A DNA stretch of 64,000 nucleotides from an uncultured Aquimarina sp. Lineage in GTDB: Bacteria; Bacteroidota; Bacteroidia; Flavobacteriales; Flavobacteriaceae. Positions within the stretch are counted from its first letter, which is position 1; each line of letters starts with the position of its first letter. The notes beneath the pieces are model-generated. The model saw only the letters and a program-made list of their open reading frames with translations. It was not told the DNA's origin and ran no database searches. Below, piece by piece: positions 52,263 to 61,066 of the stretch. The position numbers and the translations under genes are program-made. The stretch lies in NCBI GenBank assembly GCA_947498595.1, contig CANMKX010000017.1, positions 1 to 64,000 of the forward strand. The letters run 5' to 3'.

Positions 52263-53018
52263 TTTTTCTAACCAATTTTTAAAATCCTTTACTCGTTCTC
52301 TACTTACAATAACCTCTGATGCGTCAAAAGAATGTAATTTAAGTTGTAATCGTGAATTGGTATACGCTATAATATCTTTGATACGATTGATATTTACATA
52401 AAACTTACGACTAACTCTATAAAATTGTTGAGGATCAAGTTCGTTTTCTAGCATTTCTAATGTAGAATCAATAAGATAATTTCGATTATCAATTGTATGG
52501 AGGTATGTTCCCTTATTTTCAGAATAAAAGCATTCAATATCTTCTACAGTAAATATTTTTAAATGCTGACCAACTCTAGCTGTGAATCGTTTTTTATAGA
52601 TACGATCCATAGGATTAACAAGTAGTTTTTTTATATCTTCAAAATCTACTTGAAGCTGTTGTTTGCTAGGTAGATGTTCTTTGTATTTTTTTACGGCAAC
52701 TTCTAACTCATCACCATCTATTGGTTTCAATAGATAATCAATACTATTTAACTTAAAAGCTTTCAATGCATACTCGTCATAAGCAGTAGTAAAAATAATA
52801 GGGCTTTTGATAGTAATAGCTTCAAAAATTTCGAATGATAAACCATCGCTTAATTGTATATCTAAGAAAATTAAATCAGGATGATTATTTGTAGTAAAAC
52901 ATTCAATAGATTCTTCTACAGAATGTAACATCGTTGTTACATGAATTTCTAAATCATCTAGCATTCTGCTAAGGCGTCTTGCAGCTGGTTTTTCGTCTTC
53001 TATAATGATGACATTCAT
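52260..53018 (-). CDS. LytTR-family response regulator
   Basis: A 252-residue regulator. The receiver has E7/D8, phosphoacceptor D53, T78 and K98 (LLKPID). A LytTR DNA-binding domain spans about 150-252, containing FYRVSRKFYVNINRIKDI. It is the partner of the LytS-type kinase at 54863-56215; the genes in between are two 2TM proteins and an amidohydrolase, all in the same direction. The two LytTR regulators in the window are only distantly alike. Confidence 0.93.
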   Translation of the reverse strand: MNVIIIEDEKPAARRLSRMLDDLEIHVTTMLHSVEESIECFTTNNHPDLIFLDIQLSDGLSFEIFEAITIKSPIIFTTAYDEYALKAFKLNSIDYLLKPIDGDELEVAVKKYKEHLPSKQQLQVDFEDIKKLLVNPMDRIYKKRFTARVGQHLKIFTVEDIECFYSENKGTYLHTIDNRNYLIDSTLEMLENELDPQQFYRVSRKFYVNINRIKDIIAYTNSRLQLKLHSFDASEVIVSRERVKDFKNWLEK

Positions 53019-53029
53019 AGTTTATGAGA

Positions 53030-54172
53030 TTAGTTTAGTGATATTTTTTTACCTGATTTCCAGATAGTATTTATGGTGTTTATATCTTTAATATTGAGAA
53101 TAGGATTTTTATCTAATAAAATTAAATCAGCAGTATACCCTTCTTTGATATATCCTATGTTTTTTAAATTAAATCTTTCAGCAGGATTTGAAGTAGCAGT
53201 TTTAAGAACTTCTATAGCTGGTATTCCAGCTTGGTGTAATAATAACAGTTCTTTATACAAGTCAGTACCGTAATTAATAGCAGCGTTAGGAGGATCTGTA
53301 CCAGCAAGAATAGTAACATTAGAGTCATATAAACGTTTAACCTCATTTAATAGAAATGAATCAAAAAATTTAAATTCTTCAACTGATTTATTAGTATAAA
53401 GACGTTTTATTTTTGTTATTGTAAGCAATGTTGGAATAACAAAAAAATCTTTCTTTTCTGTCAATTCCTGTAAATGATTTTCAGGCATAGTTGTATCATC
53501 CCATATATGGACTAAACCATCAGCATTATTTTTTAAAACCAAATATGCATCTTTAACTTTTGAAACATGAACAACCGCTTTCTTATGATGTTTATGTGCT
53601 TCGTTAATAACAGCTTTGGCAGTTTGATGTGTAATTGTTGGTTTCCATGGTTCGATAATAATTTTGATATAATCTACACCAGCATTCACTCGATCTTCTA
53701 CAAATTTTTTAGCATCAATAGGTTTTGTTAAAGTTGGGATAGGGAAACCATATTGTGTACCATGTCCTTCTGGAGCAGTAGCAGCATAACCAGCAACATA
53801 AAACCGAGCGTAATTTGTGCTATCATTAGTTTTTTTCATTTGTGACTGCATTGGCTCTACACCATGCATATCTAATAAGTTTAATACACCTGCTTTAGCT
53901 GCTTGTTTTAAAGAAATAGTAGACCAAGCATGTACATGCGAATTGATCATTCCTGGCATTAAAAACTTACCTTCTCCATTAAAAACAATAGTATTATCTA
54001 AATTGATATTGGATGAAATTTTCTTTATAACTCCTTTTTCTACTAAAACAGAAGTATTTTCTATAAGTTTAGAGCCATCAAATAACGTTACATTTTTGAT
54101 AATAAAACTTTCTTGAGCAAAAATATTAGTAAAAGAAATAAATGTAATAAGAATTACGATAAGCGTTTTCAT
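53030..54172 (-). CDS. Exported amidohydrolase-family protein
   Basis: A 380-residue metal-dependent hydrolase of the imidazolonepropionase-like amidohydrolase group. It has a signal peptide (ending NIFAQ), the metal motif H79-V-H81 in PGMINSHVHAW, VVHVSKVKDA further on, and TILAGTDPPNAAINYGTDLY with the catalytic Asp. It probably cleaves an amide or peptide in the periplasm; the substrate is unknown. It is inserted between the 2TM genes and the response regulator and lies 11 bp from the latter. Confidence 0.88.
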   Translation of the reverse strand: MKTLIVILITFISFTNIFAQESFIIKNVTLFDGSKLIENTSVLVEKGVIKKISSNINLDNTIVFNGEGKFLMPGMINSHVHAWSTISLKQAAKAGVLNLLDMHGVEPMQSQMKKTNDSTNYARFYVAGYAATAPEGHGTQYGFPIPTLTKPIDAKKFVEDRVNAGVDYIKIIIEPWKPTITHQTAKAVINEAHKHHKKAVVHVSKVKDAYLVLKNNADGLVHIWDDTTMPENHLQELTEKKDFFVIPTLLTITKIKRLYTNKSVEEFKFFDSFLLNEVKRLYDSNVTILAGTDPPNAAINYGTDLYKELLLLHQAGIPAIEVLKTATSNPAERFNLKNIGYIKEGYTADLILLDKNPILNIKDINTINTIWKSGKKISLN

Positions 54173-54237
54173 GATGATTTTTTAAGATAAGAACAGCAAA
54201 CAAACTTTGCAATTAATTAGTTGCTGATCATTTAACA

Positions 54238-54543
54238 TTACTCCCAGTGTTGACCATTTTGTTGTTCTTCTTCCATATATTTTCTAATCTTATTTTCTTC
54301 CCAATCTTTATTAAATACAGGATTTATTTGATATGCTTTAATAGCATGAAATACGATTCCTAAACCCCAACCAGCAGCACACCATAAAAACCAAGGATTT
54401 CTCCATTCATTAGTATAGTAATTTAAACCAGCCAAAAAAGATACTACAACAATGTAAGAGAATAGATTGTTATAAAATTTCTTCAATTCATATACGCGAG
54501 CTTTTGCGCGTTCGTACATTTCTTCTTCGTTAATATTTTTCAT
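54238..54543 (-). CDS. Small 2TM-domain protein
   Basis: A 101-residue 2TM (PF13239-like) protein: a basic helix (ERAKARVYELKKFYNNLFSYI), two membrane segments, then PVFNKDWEENKIRKYMEEE, the closing family motif. I use the ATG at 54543; the longer frame starts with TTG. It is homologous to the C-terminus of the histidine kinase and to the gene next upstream. Confidence 0.85.
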   Translation of the reverse strand: MKNINEEEMYERAKARVYELKKFYNNLFSYIVVVSFLAGLNYYTNEWRNPWFLWCAAGWGLGIVFHAIKAYQINPVFNKDWEENKIRKYMEEEQQNGQHWE

Positions 54544-54564
54544 TTTAATCAAAATTATAGTTAA

Positions 54565-54879
54565 TTAAAAAGGATCCTTATCCATGAATTCTTTGATCTT
54601 TCGTTCTTCCCATTTTTTTCCAAAAAAAGCAGAGTTATTAAAGACTCTTATACCATGAACGGCCAAACCAATACCCCAAAAGAAAGGAGTAATATATAGA
54701 TGAAATTGAGTCCATCTACGAAAACCTTCATCTAAAAAATTAGAGTTAATGAAAAATATGGTGATATTAATAATGATGTATATTGTAAGATGAGTATAAA
54801 ATCCTTTTTCCTCTTCAACTCTTTTCTTTGCTCTTTTATAAGCATTAGATTTTTCGTTGTTTTTATTGAAATTTGTCAT
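54565..54879 (-). CDS. Second small 2TM-domain protein
   Basis: A 104-residue 2TM protein: YKRAKKRVEEEKGFYTHLTI, two membrane segments, FFGKKWEERKIKEFMDKD at the end. It overlaps the end of the kinase gene by 17 bp with the ATG at 54879 (38 bp if the ATG at 54900 is used), so translation is coupled to the kinase. Both 2TM proteins probably bind the kinase's own 2TM tail in the membrane (inference). Confidence 0.83.
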   Translation of the reverse strand: MTNFNKNNEKSNAYKRAKKRVEEEKGFYTHLTIYIIINITIFFINSNFLDEGFRRWTQFHLYITPFFWGIGLAVHGIRVFNNSAFFGKKWEERKIKEFMDKDPF

Positions 54880-56215
54880 GTCTTTTTTGATTTGATTCAT
54901 TCATATATTGTTTGATTTTTCGTGCTTCCCAATTTTTTCCTAGAATAGGATGATAGTCGTATGCTTCCATATAATGAAAGAATAATCCTAGTCCCCAACC
55001 CGCCATTGGAAAGAAAAACCAGAGAAAATCCGTAGTTAAATAATTTAGAAGTGCTAGGCCAGGAATGATTATACAATATAGAAATAGATTAACCTGAAAT
55101 TCTTTAATTTTTTTTACTTTCTCTTGAGCTCTTTGATATTTAAGTTCTTGAGAATTATAATGAACAGATGATGTTGTCATAGTTTTTATGGATATTTTTT
55201 TAGTTAAAATAGGAAGTTTCGCAATAAAAGAAGTTTCTGATTTGTAAACTGAAAATTCTCTTTTGGTAAGTAAAGCATAACGTTGTTTAACATTTCCAAG
55301 TCCAACACCACTACTTTGTTTAATTACTTGTTTGGGTTGGAGGTTGTTTTCAACGTATAAAAATCCATCTTCCTCATAGATTTTTATATGTAATGGCTTT
55401 GTTGGCATTACGATATTATGCTTGACAGTATTTTCTAATAAAATTTGCAGAGACAAAGGAACTACTCTAGCTTCAGCATTTGCAGATGTTTCTGGCATAT
55501 CAAAGATGATACTGTCTTCAAAACGAAGCTTTAGTAGAGTCATATATGTTTTAGCAAATTTCAGTTCTTCATCAACAGTTACTAAATCTTTATCCTTTTG
55601 CTCTAATACATACCGGTATACTTTGGATAGAGAAGTTGTAAATTTTTGTGCCATTCGTGGGTTTTCATCAATCAAAGACGTTAAAACATTCAAACTATTG
55701 AATAAGAAATGCGGATCTAATTGATTTTTTAATGCTGCAAATTTGGCTGATGCAGTCCCTGCGATAATTTTTTGTTCAGTAACCTTTTTCTCTTGTAAAG
55801 CTTTATAAAAATGAATAACATGAAAAAACAATGAGATTACAGAAGTCAGTAATATTGGAAAAATATAATCATTAAACGATTTGTCACTAATAAACCCTTG
55901 TGCAGTTTGTTTTTGAAAAACAAGTACTTCAAAAGTGAATTCACAAAAAGTATATCCAACAATTGTTATAAAAACAGAACCAGCAGCACCTAGTAAAATT
56001 CTTCGTATCCCTTGATTTTTCCAATCTAGCTTATTGATAAATTTAAAATAAAAAATATTGAGATACGATAAAGTGAAAGAATATGTAAAAGCAATGAGCC
56101 ACCACCGTACACTTATAATTCTATTTATATCGAAACCATTAGAAACAAATATAATAAGGGATAATACAATTGAAATACCTATAGATGCTATGAGTGTTGA
56201 TTTAAAATCTTTCAT
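54863..56215 (-). CDS. LytS-type sensor histidine kinase fused to a 2TM domain
   Basis: A 450-residue kinase. The N-terminal half has four membrane segments (about 8-28, 38-58, 72-100, 115-135). The HisKA_7TM/His_kinase domain holds LKNQLDPHFLFNSLNVL with phosphorylated H169, then LQILLENTVKHNIV (N box) and GVGLGNVKQRYALL (G box). After about residue 355 comes a complete 2TM domain (KYQRAQEKVKKIKEFQVNLF ... NWEARKIKQYMNES). It signals to the LytTR regulator at 52260. The fusion places the 2TM module inside the kinase. Confidence 0.92.
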   Translation of the reverse strand: MKDFKSTLIASIGISIVLSLIIFVSNGFDINRIISVRWWLIAFTYSFTLSYLNIFYFKFINKLDWKNQGIRRILLGAAGSVFITIVGYTFCEFTFEVLVFQKQTAQGFISDKSFNDYIFPILLTSVISLFFHVIHFYKALQEKKVTEQKIIAGTASAKFAALKNQLDPHFLFNSLNVLTSLIDENPRMAQKFTTSLSKVYRYVLEQKDKDLVTVDEELKFAKTYMTLLKLRFEDSIIFDMPETSANAEARVVPLSLQILLENTVKHNIVMPTKPLHIKIYEEDGFLYVENNLQPKQVIKQSSGVGLGNVKQRYALLTKREFSVYKSETSFIAKLPILTKKISIKTMTTSSVHYNSQELKYQRAQEKVKKIKEFQVNLFLYCIIIPGLALLNYLTTDFLWFFFPMAGWGLGLFFHYMEAYDYHPILGKNWEARKIKQYMNESNQKRHDKFQ

Positions 56216-56267
56216 TTTACGTATTTAGGAGTGTTTTAAGGTATTGAATTTCATGAAAAAATAAAAC

Positions 56268-56888
56268 TTAAATACAATTTTGTTGAATTCTTTTTACTTC
56301 ATTTTTACCCCATTTTGGATAAAAAGGAATTGTGCTTGTTGGTTGTTCAAAATATACTTTAGCTTTATCAACTTCACTACAAAACGTTTGAGGATCTTGT
56401 CCAAAAAACTTGGCAGCTCCCATTTTCCATTCTGCATGATAAAGAGTTGCTCTTGGATTTTTAGGTTCTATTTGCTTTGCTTTTAAATATAATGCTTCTA
56501 CTTTTTGCGAATATGTCATTCCGTATACAGATGGATTATATGCGACCCAAGCAGTATATAGTAGAGCTTCCATAATAGTAATTTCAGCATTATTTTCTGA
56601 AAATGATTTGGCATGATTAAGACTCGTTCTAGCTTTATTTAAACGAGATTCTATTTCGTTTGCATCTTTTAAACTAAAAGTTTTTATAATGTTTATTTGA
56701 GCTGCATAATAATGCGGAAGCCAATTATCTTTTTCAACATTCGCAATACGTTCAAATAAATTAGAAGCTTCATCGATTTTATTTTCTTGCCAAAAAGAAA
56801 AAGCTTTATTCATCCCATTTTCATATGCAGATTGAGCGTTTGTGACTAAGGATGTAAAAATGAGAAATATGGTTAATACTGTTTTCAT
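56268..56888 (-). CDS. Exported TPR-like protein
   Basis: A 206-residue protein with a signal peptide (ending VTNAQ) and helical repeats of the TPR type (AFSFWQENKIDEASNLFERIA, NPRATLYHAEWKMGAAKFFG). It lies 52 bp upstream of the kinase gene in the same direction and is probably the first gene of that operon. I chose the ATG at 56888, which gives a proper signal; a longer start at 56909 adds seven residues. It may be the periplasmic input of the system (inference). Confidence 0.75.
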   Translation of the reverse strand: MKTVLTIFLIFTSLVTNAQSAYENGMNKAFSFWQENKIDEASNLFERIANVEKDNWLPHYYAAQINIIKTFSLKDANEIESRLNKARTSLNHAKSFSENNAEITIMEALLYTAWVAYNPSVYGMTYSQKVEALYLKAKQIEPKNPRATLYHAEWKMGAAKFFGQDPQTFCSEVDKAKVYFEQPTSTIPFYPKWGKNEVKRIQQNCI

Positions 56889-56909
56889 AATGATTATTTT
56901 TAAGAACAC

Positions 56910-57248
56910 TGTAAAAGTCTCTTTTTTTGATGTTTTTATAAATTTAATATAACCGAATTGTATTTTTTTTAGGACGAATTGTTGTGTGAAGCCTACATGA
57001 GTTGTAGTTATAAATTGTCCAATTGGTTCACTTTTTTATGATCACTAATGATCCAGAAGAAGCCTATTATGAAAAAGCGATTTATTGAAGGGGAGATAAA
57101 TATATTATCTAATATAAATGAAGAAAGAAGGGAAATAGTCTTTGGAAAATAATTGATTTTGATGAGAATTAAATAGTGTTGAAGAATTAAAAGTAATTAC
57201 TCTTAATTTTCAACACTATTTAATAAATTTATAAAAAATTAAATAAAA
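56910..57248. other. Intergenic region with the purL hairpin
   Basis: About 340 bp. It holds the hairpin at 57168-57224 and presumably the promoter of the TPR gene. Nothing else is recognised. Confidence 0.45.
57168..57224 (-). terminator. Hairpin downstream of purL
   Basis: ATTAAATAGTGTTGAA / TTCAACACTATTTAAT, 16-bp perfect arms, with an inner AATTAA/TTAATT extension past one bulged base. It starts about 25 bp after the purL stop on the minus strand. Confidence 0.7.
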
Positions 57249-60200
57249 CTATTTATTTTCAATCCATTTTCGAGCATTTACAAATGCTTCAATCCAAGGA
57301 GATACTTCATCTTTTCTATTTGATGGATAATTAGCCCAATTCCATTGAAAAATTGAACGTTCAATATGCGGCATCATAACAAGATGTCGACCTGTAGTAT
57401 CAGTTAGCATCGCAGTATTATAGTCTGAGCCATTAGGATTAGCTGGATATTTATCATAACCGTATTTTGCAACGATTTGATATTGATTTTCAGATAAAGG
57501 AAAACTAAATTTCCCTTCTCCATGTGAAATCCATACACCTAAGGTACTTCCTGCCATATTAGATAACATTACAGAGTTATTTTCTTGAACAGTTACAGAA
57601 GTAAAAGCACTTTCGTGTTTTTGTGAATTATTATGAAGCATTTTTGGTTTTTGATCGTGTTCAGTATTAATTAAACCAAGTTCAATAAATAATTGACAAC
57701 CATTGCAAATCCCTACAGAAAGTGTGTCTTCTCTTTTAAAGAAATTTTCTAATGCGGTCTTTGCTTTTTCATTATACATAAATGCTCCGGCCCATCCTTT
57801 AGCAGAACCTAATACATCACTGTTTGAAAAACCACCTACAGCTCCTATAAATTGAATATCTTCTAGTGTTTCTCTACCAGAAATTAAATCTGTCATATGC
57901 ACATCTTTAACGTCAAATCCGGCAAGGTACATTGCATTTGCCATTTCGCGTTCAGAATTGCTTCCTTTTTCTCGAATAATAGCAGCTTTTGGTCTGGATG
58001 TAAGATTAGTTAAAGAAGGTTTTTTGCCTGTGAAATGTGATGGGAAATTAAATTCTAAAGCTTGTTCTTTATAATTATCAAAACGATCTTGAGCTAGATT
58101 ATTAGCTGTTTGCTTTTGATCTAGTAAGTATGATGTTCGATACCAAGTATCTCGCAATGATGTAATGTTTAGACCAATTTCTATTCCGTTATTTTTTATT
58201 TCTAAAGTTTCTTCGGAAGTTACTTCTCCAATAATAGAAAAATCAATTTCGTTTTTAGATAATGTATCTATTACTATTTGATTGTCTGCTGCTTGAAATA
58301 CAATTCCTGAATTTTCGGCAAATAATACTTTGATACTATCATTTTCATTTAAATCAGAAAGATCTATTGAAGCTCCTAAATTACGATCTGAGAAACATAA
58401 TTCTAATAATGTAGTTATTAGCCCTCCAGAAGCAACATCATGACCCGCAACAATTTGATCTTGTTTTATTAAATTTTGGATAACATCAAATGCTTTAGCA
58501 AAAGCTTTATGATCTTGTATTGTTGGAGTTTCATTTCCAATTTTGTTATTAACCTGAGCAAAAGAAGAACCTCCTAATTTGAATGTATCTTTCGATAAAT
58601 TGATATAAAAAATTTGGCCTTTGTTTTTTTTAAATAAAGGTTCAACAACTTGATTAATATTGTTACAGTTCCCCGCAGACGAAATGACTACAGTTCCAGG
58701 AGAAATAACATCTTCGTTAGGGTATTTCTGCTTCATAGATAAAGAATCTTTCCCAGTAGGAATGTTGATACCAAGATCTATAGCAAATTCAGAAACCGCT
58801 TTTACAGCTTTATATAAGCGAGCATCTTCACCTTCGTTTTTGCATGGCCACATCCAATTTGCAGATAACGAAACAGATTTTAAACCATCTTTAAGAGGTG
58901 CCCAAACAATATTAGTTAACGCTTCAGCTATGGCATTTTTACTACCAGCTTCAGGACTAATTAATCCACTAATAGGAGCATGACCAATAGCAGTAGCAAC
59001 ACCTTCAGTACTATTATAATCAAGTGCCATTACACCACAATTATTTAGTGGTAATTGTAAAGGACCTACACATTGTTGTTTTGCTACTTTTCCTCCTACA
59101 CAACGATCTACTTTATTTGTCAACCAGTCTTTACAAGCAACAGCTTCTAATTGAAGTACTTGTTCTAAATATTCATGGAAATTTTCTAATTGATATGTAA
59201 TTTTATCATAATCACGAATAATAGTTGTGTCTTTTAATATCGTCTTTGGCGAATTACCGAACATATCATTTAAGTCCATATCCATAGGTTTATCACCTTT
59301 GGTTTGTGACTCAAAAGTAAAACGATCATCACCAGTAACATCACCAACTTGATATATAGGCGAACGTTCACGATCAGCAATACGTTGTAACATATCAACA
59401 TCTTTTTGACCTATAACTAATCCCATTCGTTCTTGAGATTCATTACCAATTATTTCTTTGGCCGATAGCGTGGGATCTCCTACAGGTAATTTATCCAAAT
59501 CGATTTTTCCACCAGTTTCTTCAACAAGTTCAGATAAACAATTTAAATGTCCACCCGCACCATGATCATGGATAGAAACGATAGAGTTTTTGGCGCTTTC
59601 TACCATACCTCTTATAGCGTTGGCAGCGCGTTTTTGCATTTCAGGATTAGAACGTTGTATGGCATTTAATTCAATACCACTATTGAATTCACCTGTATCA
59701 GCAGATGATACAGCAGCACCACCCATTCCAATACGATAATTCTCACCACCTAGAATCACTATTTTATCGCCAGTTTTAGGAGTGTCTTTTAGTGCTTGGT
59801 TAGCTTTACCATAGCCAATACCACCAGCTTGCATGATCACTTTATCGAAGCCTAATTTGCGAGCATCTTCTTCATGTTCAAATGTTAATACGGAACCTGT
59901 AATTAATGGCTGTCCAAATTTATTTCCAAAATCAGAAGCACCATTAGAAGCTTTGATTAAGATATCCATTGGTGTTTGGTACAACCAATCTCTTTCAGAC
60001 ATAGCGTGTTCCCATGGGCGATTTTTCTCAAGTCGCGAATATGAGGTCATATAAACAGCTGTCCCTGCTAGTGGAAGGGATCCTTTACCACCAGCTAGAC
60101 GATCTCTAATTTCTCCTCCAGATCCTGTAGCTGCTCCATTAAAAGGTTCTACTGTTGTTGGAAAATTATGTGTTTCTGCTTTAAGCGAAATTACACTTTC

Positions 60201-60914
60201 GAATTCTTTCTCTTCATAAAAATCAGGCTTATCTGCAGTTTTTGGTGCAAATTGAGTGATTTTTGGCCCTTTTATGAATGCTACATTATCTTTATAAGCA
60301 GAAACAATATCATTAGGATGTTTTTTAGAGGTTTCTTTAATGAGTTTGAATAAAGAACTAGGTTGTTCTTTTTCGTCTATAATAAAAGTTCCATTAAAGA
60401 TTTTATGACGACAATGTTCTGAGTTTACTTGAGAAAAACCAAAAACTTCTGAGTCAGTTAATTTGCGATTAATTTTTTTAGAAATATTTTCTAAATAAGC
60501 TACTTCTTCTTCGTTTAAAGCTAATCCTTCTTGATTATTGTATGCAGCTATATCTTCAATTTCTAATATAACTTCAGGCTGTACATCAATCGTATAGATG
60601 TTTTGATCTAAACTATTATATTTTTGAAGTAACATTGGATCAAATTGATCATTTGATTGAGTTGTTTTTTTAAACTCTTCAATTCTTATGATGTCATTAA
60701 TACCCATGTTCTGTGTTATTTCAACAGCATTGGTACTCCAAGGTGAAATCATGCATGCTCGTGGGCCAATAAAAAAACCATCGAGAGATGGTTTGTTTAT
60801 TTTATGAGCGTCGCCAAAAAGCCAGTTTAATTTTGAAATTGTTTCAGTCGTAAGTTCTGCATTACTTTGTAATGCATAAACAATATCTGTTTTCGTTCCG
60901 AAGAAATGGATCAT
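57249..60914 (-). CDS. purL: Phosphoribosylformylglycinamidine synthase
   Basis: A 1221-residue large-form FGAM synthase of purine biosynthesis, which converts FGAR, glutamine and ATP to FGAM. It has an N-terminal PurS-like part, two AIR-synthase-related halves (VNSEHCRHKIFNG, LKAETHNFPTTVEPFNGAATGSG-type region, HDVASGGLITTLLE) and a C-terminal class I glutaminase domain with nucleophile Cys in VGICNGCQLF and a catalytic His in WISHGEGKF. Length and layout match the single-chain type. It is monocistronic here. Confidence 0.97.
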   Translation of the reverse strand: MIHFFGTKTDIVYALQSNAELTTETISKLNWLFGDAHKINKPSLDGFFIGPRACMISPWSTNAVEITQNMGINDIIRIEEFKKTTQSNDQFDPMLLQKYNSLDQNIYTIDVQPEVILEIEDIAAYNNQEGLALNEEEVAYLENISKKINRKLTDSEVFGFSQVNSEHCRHKIFNGTFIIDEKEQPSSLFKLIKETSKKHPNDIVSAYKDNVAFIKGPKITQFAPKTADKPDFYEEKEFESVISLKAETHNFPTTVEPFNGAATGSGGEIRDRLAGGKGSLPLAGTAVYMTSYSRLEKNRPWEHAMSERDWLYQTPMDILIKASNGASDFGNKFGQPLITGSVLTFEHEEDARKLGFDKVIMQAGGIGYGKANQALKDTPKTGDKIVILGGENYRIGMGGAAVSSADTGEFNSGIELNAIQRSNPEMQKRAANAIRGMVESAKNSIVSIHDHGAGGHLNCLSELVEETGGKIDLDKLPVGDPTLSAKEIIGNESQERMGLVIGQKDVDMLQRIADRERSPIYQVGDVTGDDRFTFESQTKGDKPMDMDLNDMFGNSPKTILKDTTIIRDYDKITYQLENFHEYLEQVLQLEAVACKDWLTNKVDRCVGGKVAKQQCVGPLQLPLNNCGVMALDYNSTEGVATAIGHAPISGLISPEAGSKNAIAEALTNIVWAPLKDGLKSVSLSANWMWPCKNEGEDARLYKAVKAVSEFAIDLGINIPTGKDSLSMKQKYPNEDVISPGTVVISSAGNCNNINQVVEPLFKKNKGQIFYINLSKDTFKLGGSSFAQVNNKIGNETPTIQDHKAFAKAFDVIQNLIKQDQIVAGHDVASGGLITTLLELCFSDRNLGASIDLSDLNENDSIKVLFAENSGIVFQAADNQIVIDTLSKNEIDFSIIGEVTSEETLEIKNNGIEIGLNITSLRDTWYRTSYLLDQKQTANNLAQDRFDNYKEQALEFNFPSHFTGKKPSLTNLTSRPKAAIIREKGSNSEREMANAMYLAGFDVKDVHMTDLISGRETLEDIQFIGAVGGFSNSDVLGSAKGWAGAFMYNEKAKTALENFFKREDTLSVGICNGCQLFIELGLINTEHDQKPKMLHNNSQKHESAFTSVTVQENNSVMLSNMAGSTLGVWISHGEGKFSFPLSENQYQIVAKYGYDKYPANPNGSDYNTAMLTDTTGRHLVMMPHIERSIFQWNWANYPSNRKDEVSPWIEAFVNARKWIENK

Positions 60915-61038
60915 GCTTCGTGTATTTGTGTTGTTTTTAGTAATCCTGCAAAAATAGTATTTTTCATCTGTTATATTTAGTAAATAATGAAATATGATTA
61001 GAAGAGTTATTCACTAGTTATTAAATATGATGGTATAA

Positions 61039-61064
61039 AAAAAGCGGCATATTTGCCGCTTTTT
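61039..61064. terminator. Terminator after the endonuclease gene
   Basis: AAAAAGCGGCA / TGCCGCTTTTT, 11-bp arms, 4-nt loop, three bases from the endonuclease stop on the minus strand. Confidence 0.88.
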
Positions 61065-61066
61065 GA

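Noticed and set aside
57249..60914. Frame break or split in purL.
   Set aside because: The frame is continuous with all expected motifs; the plus-strand ORFs inside are shadows.
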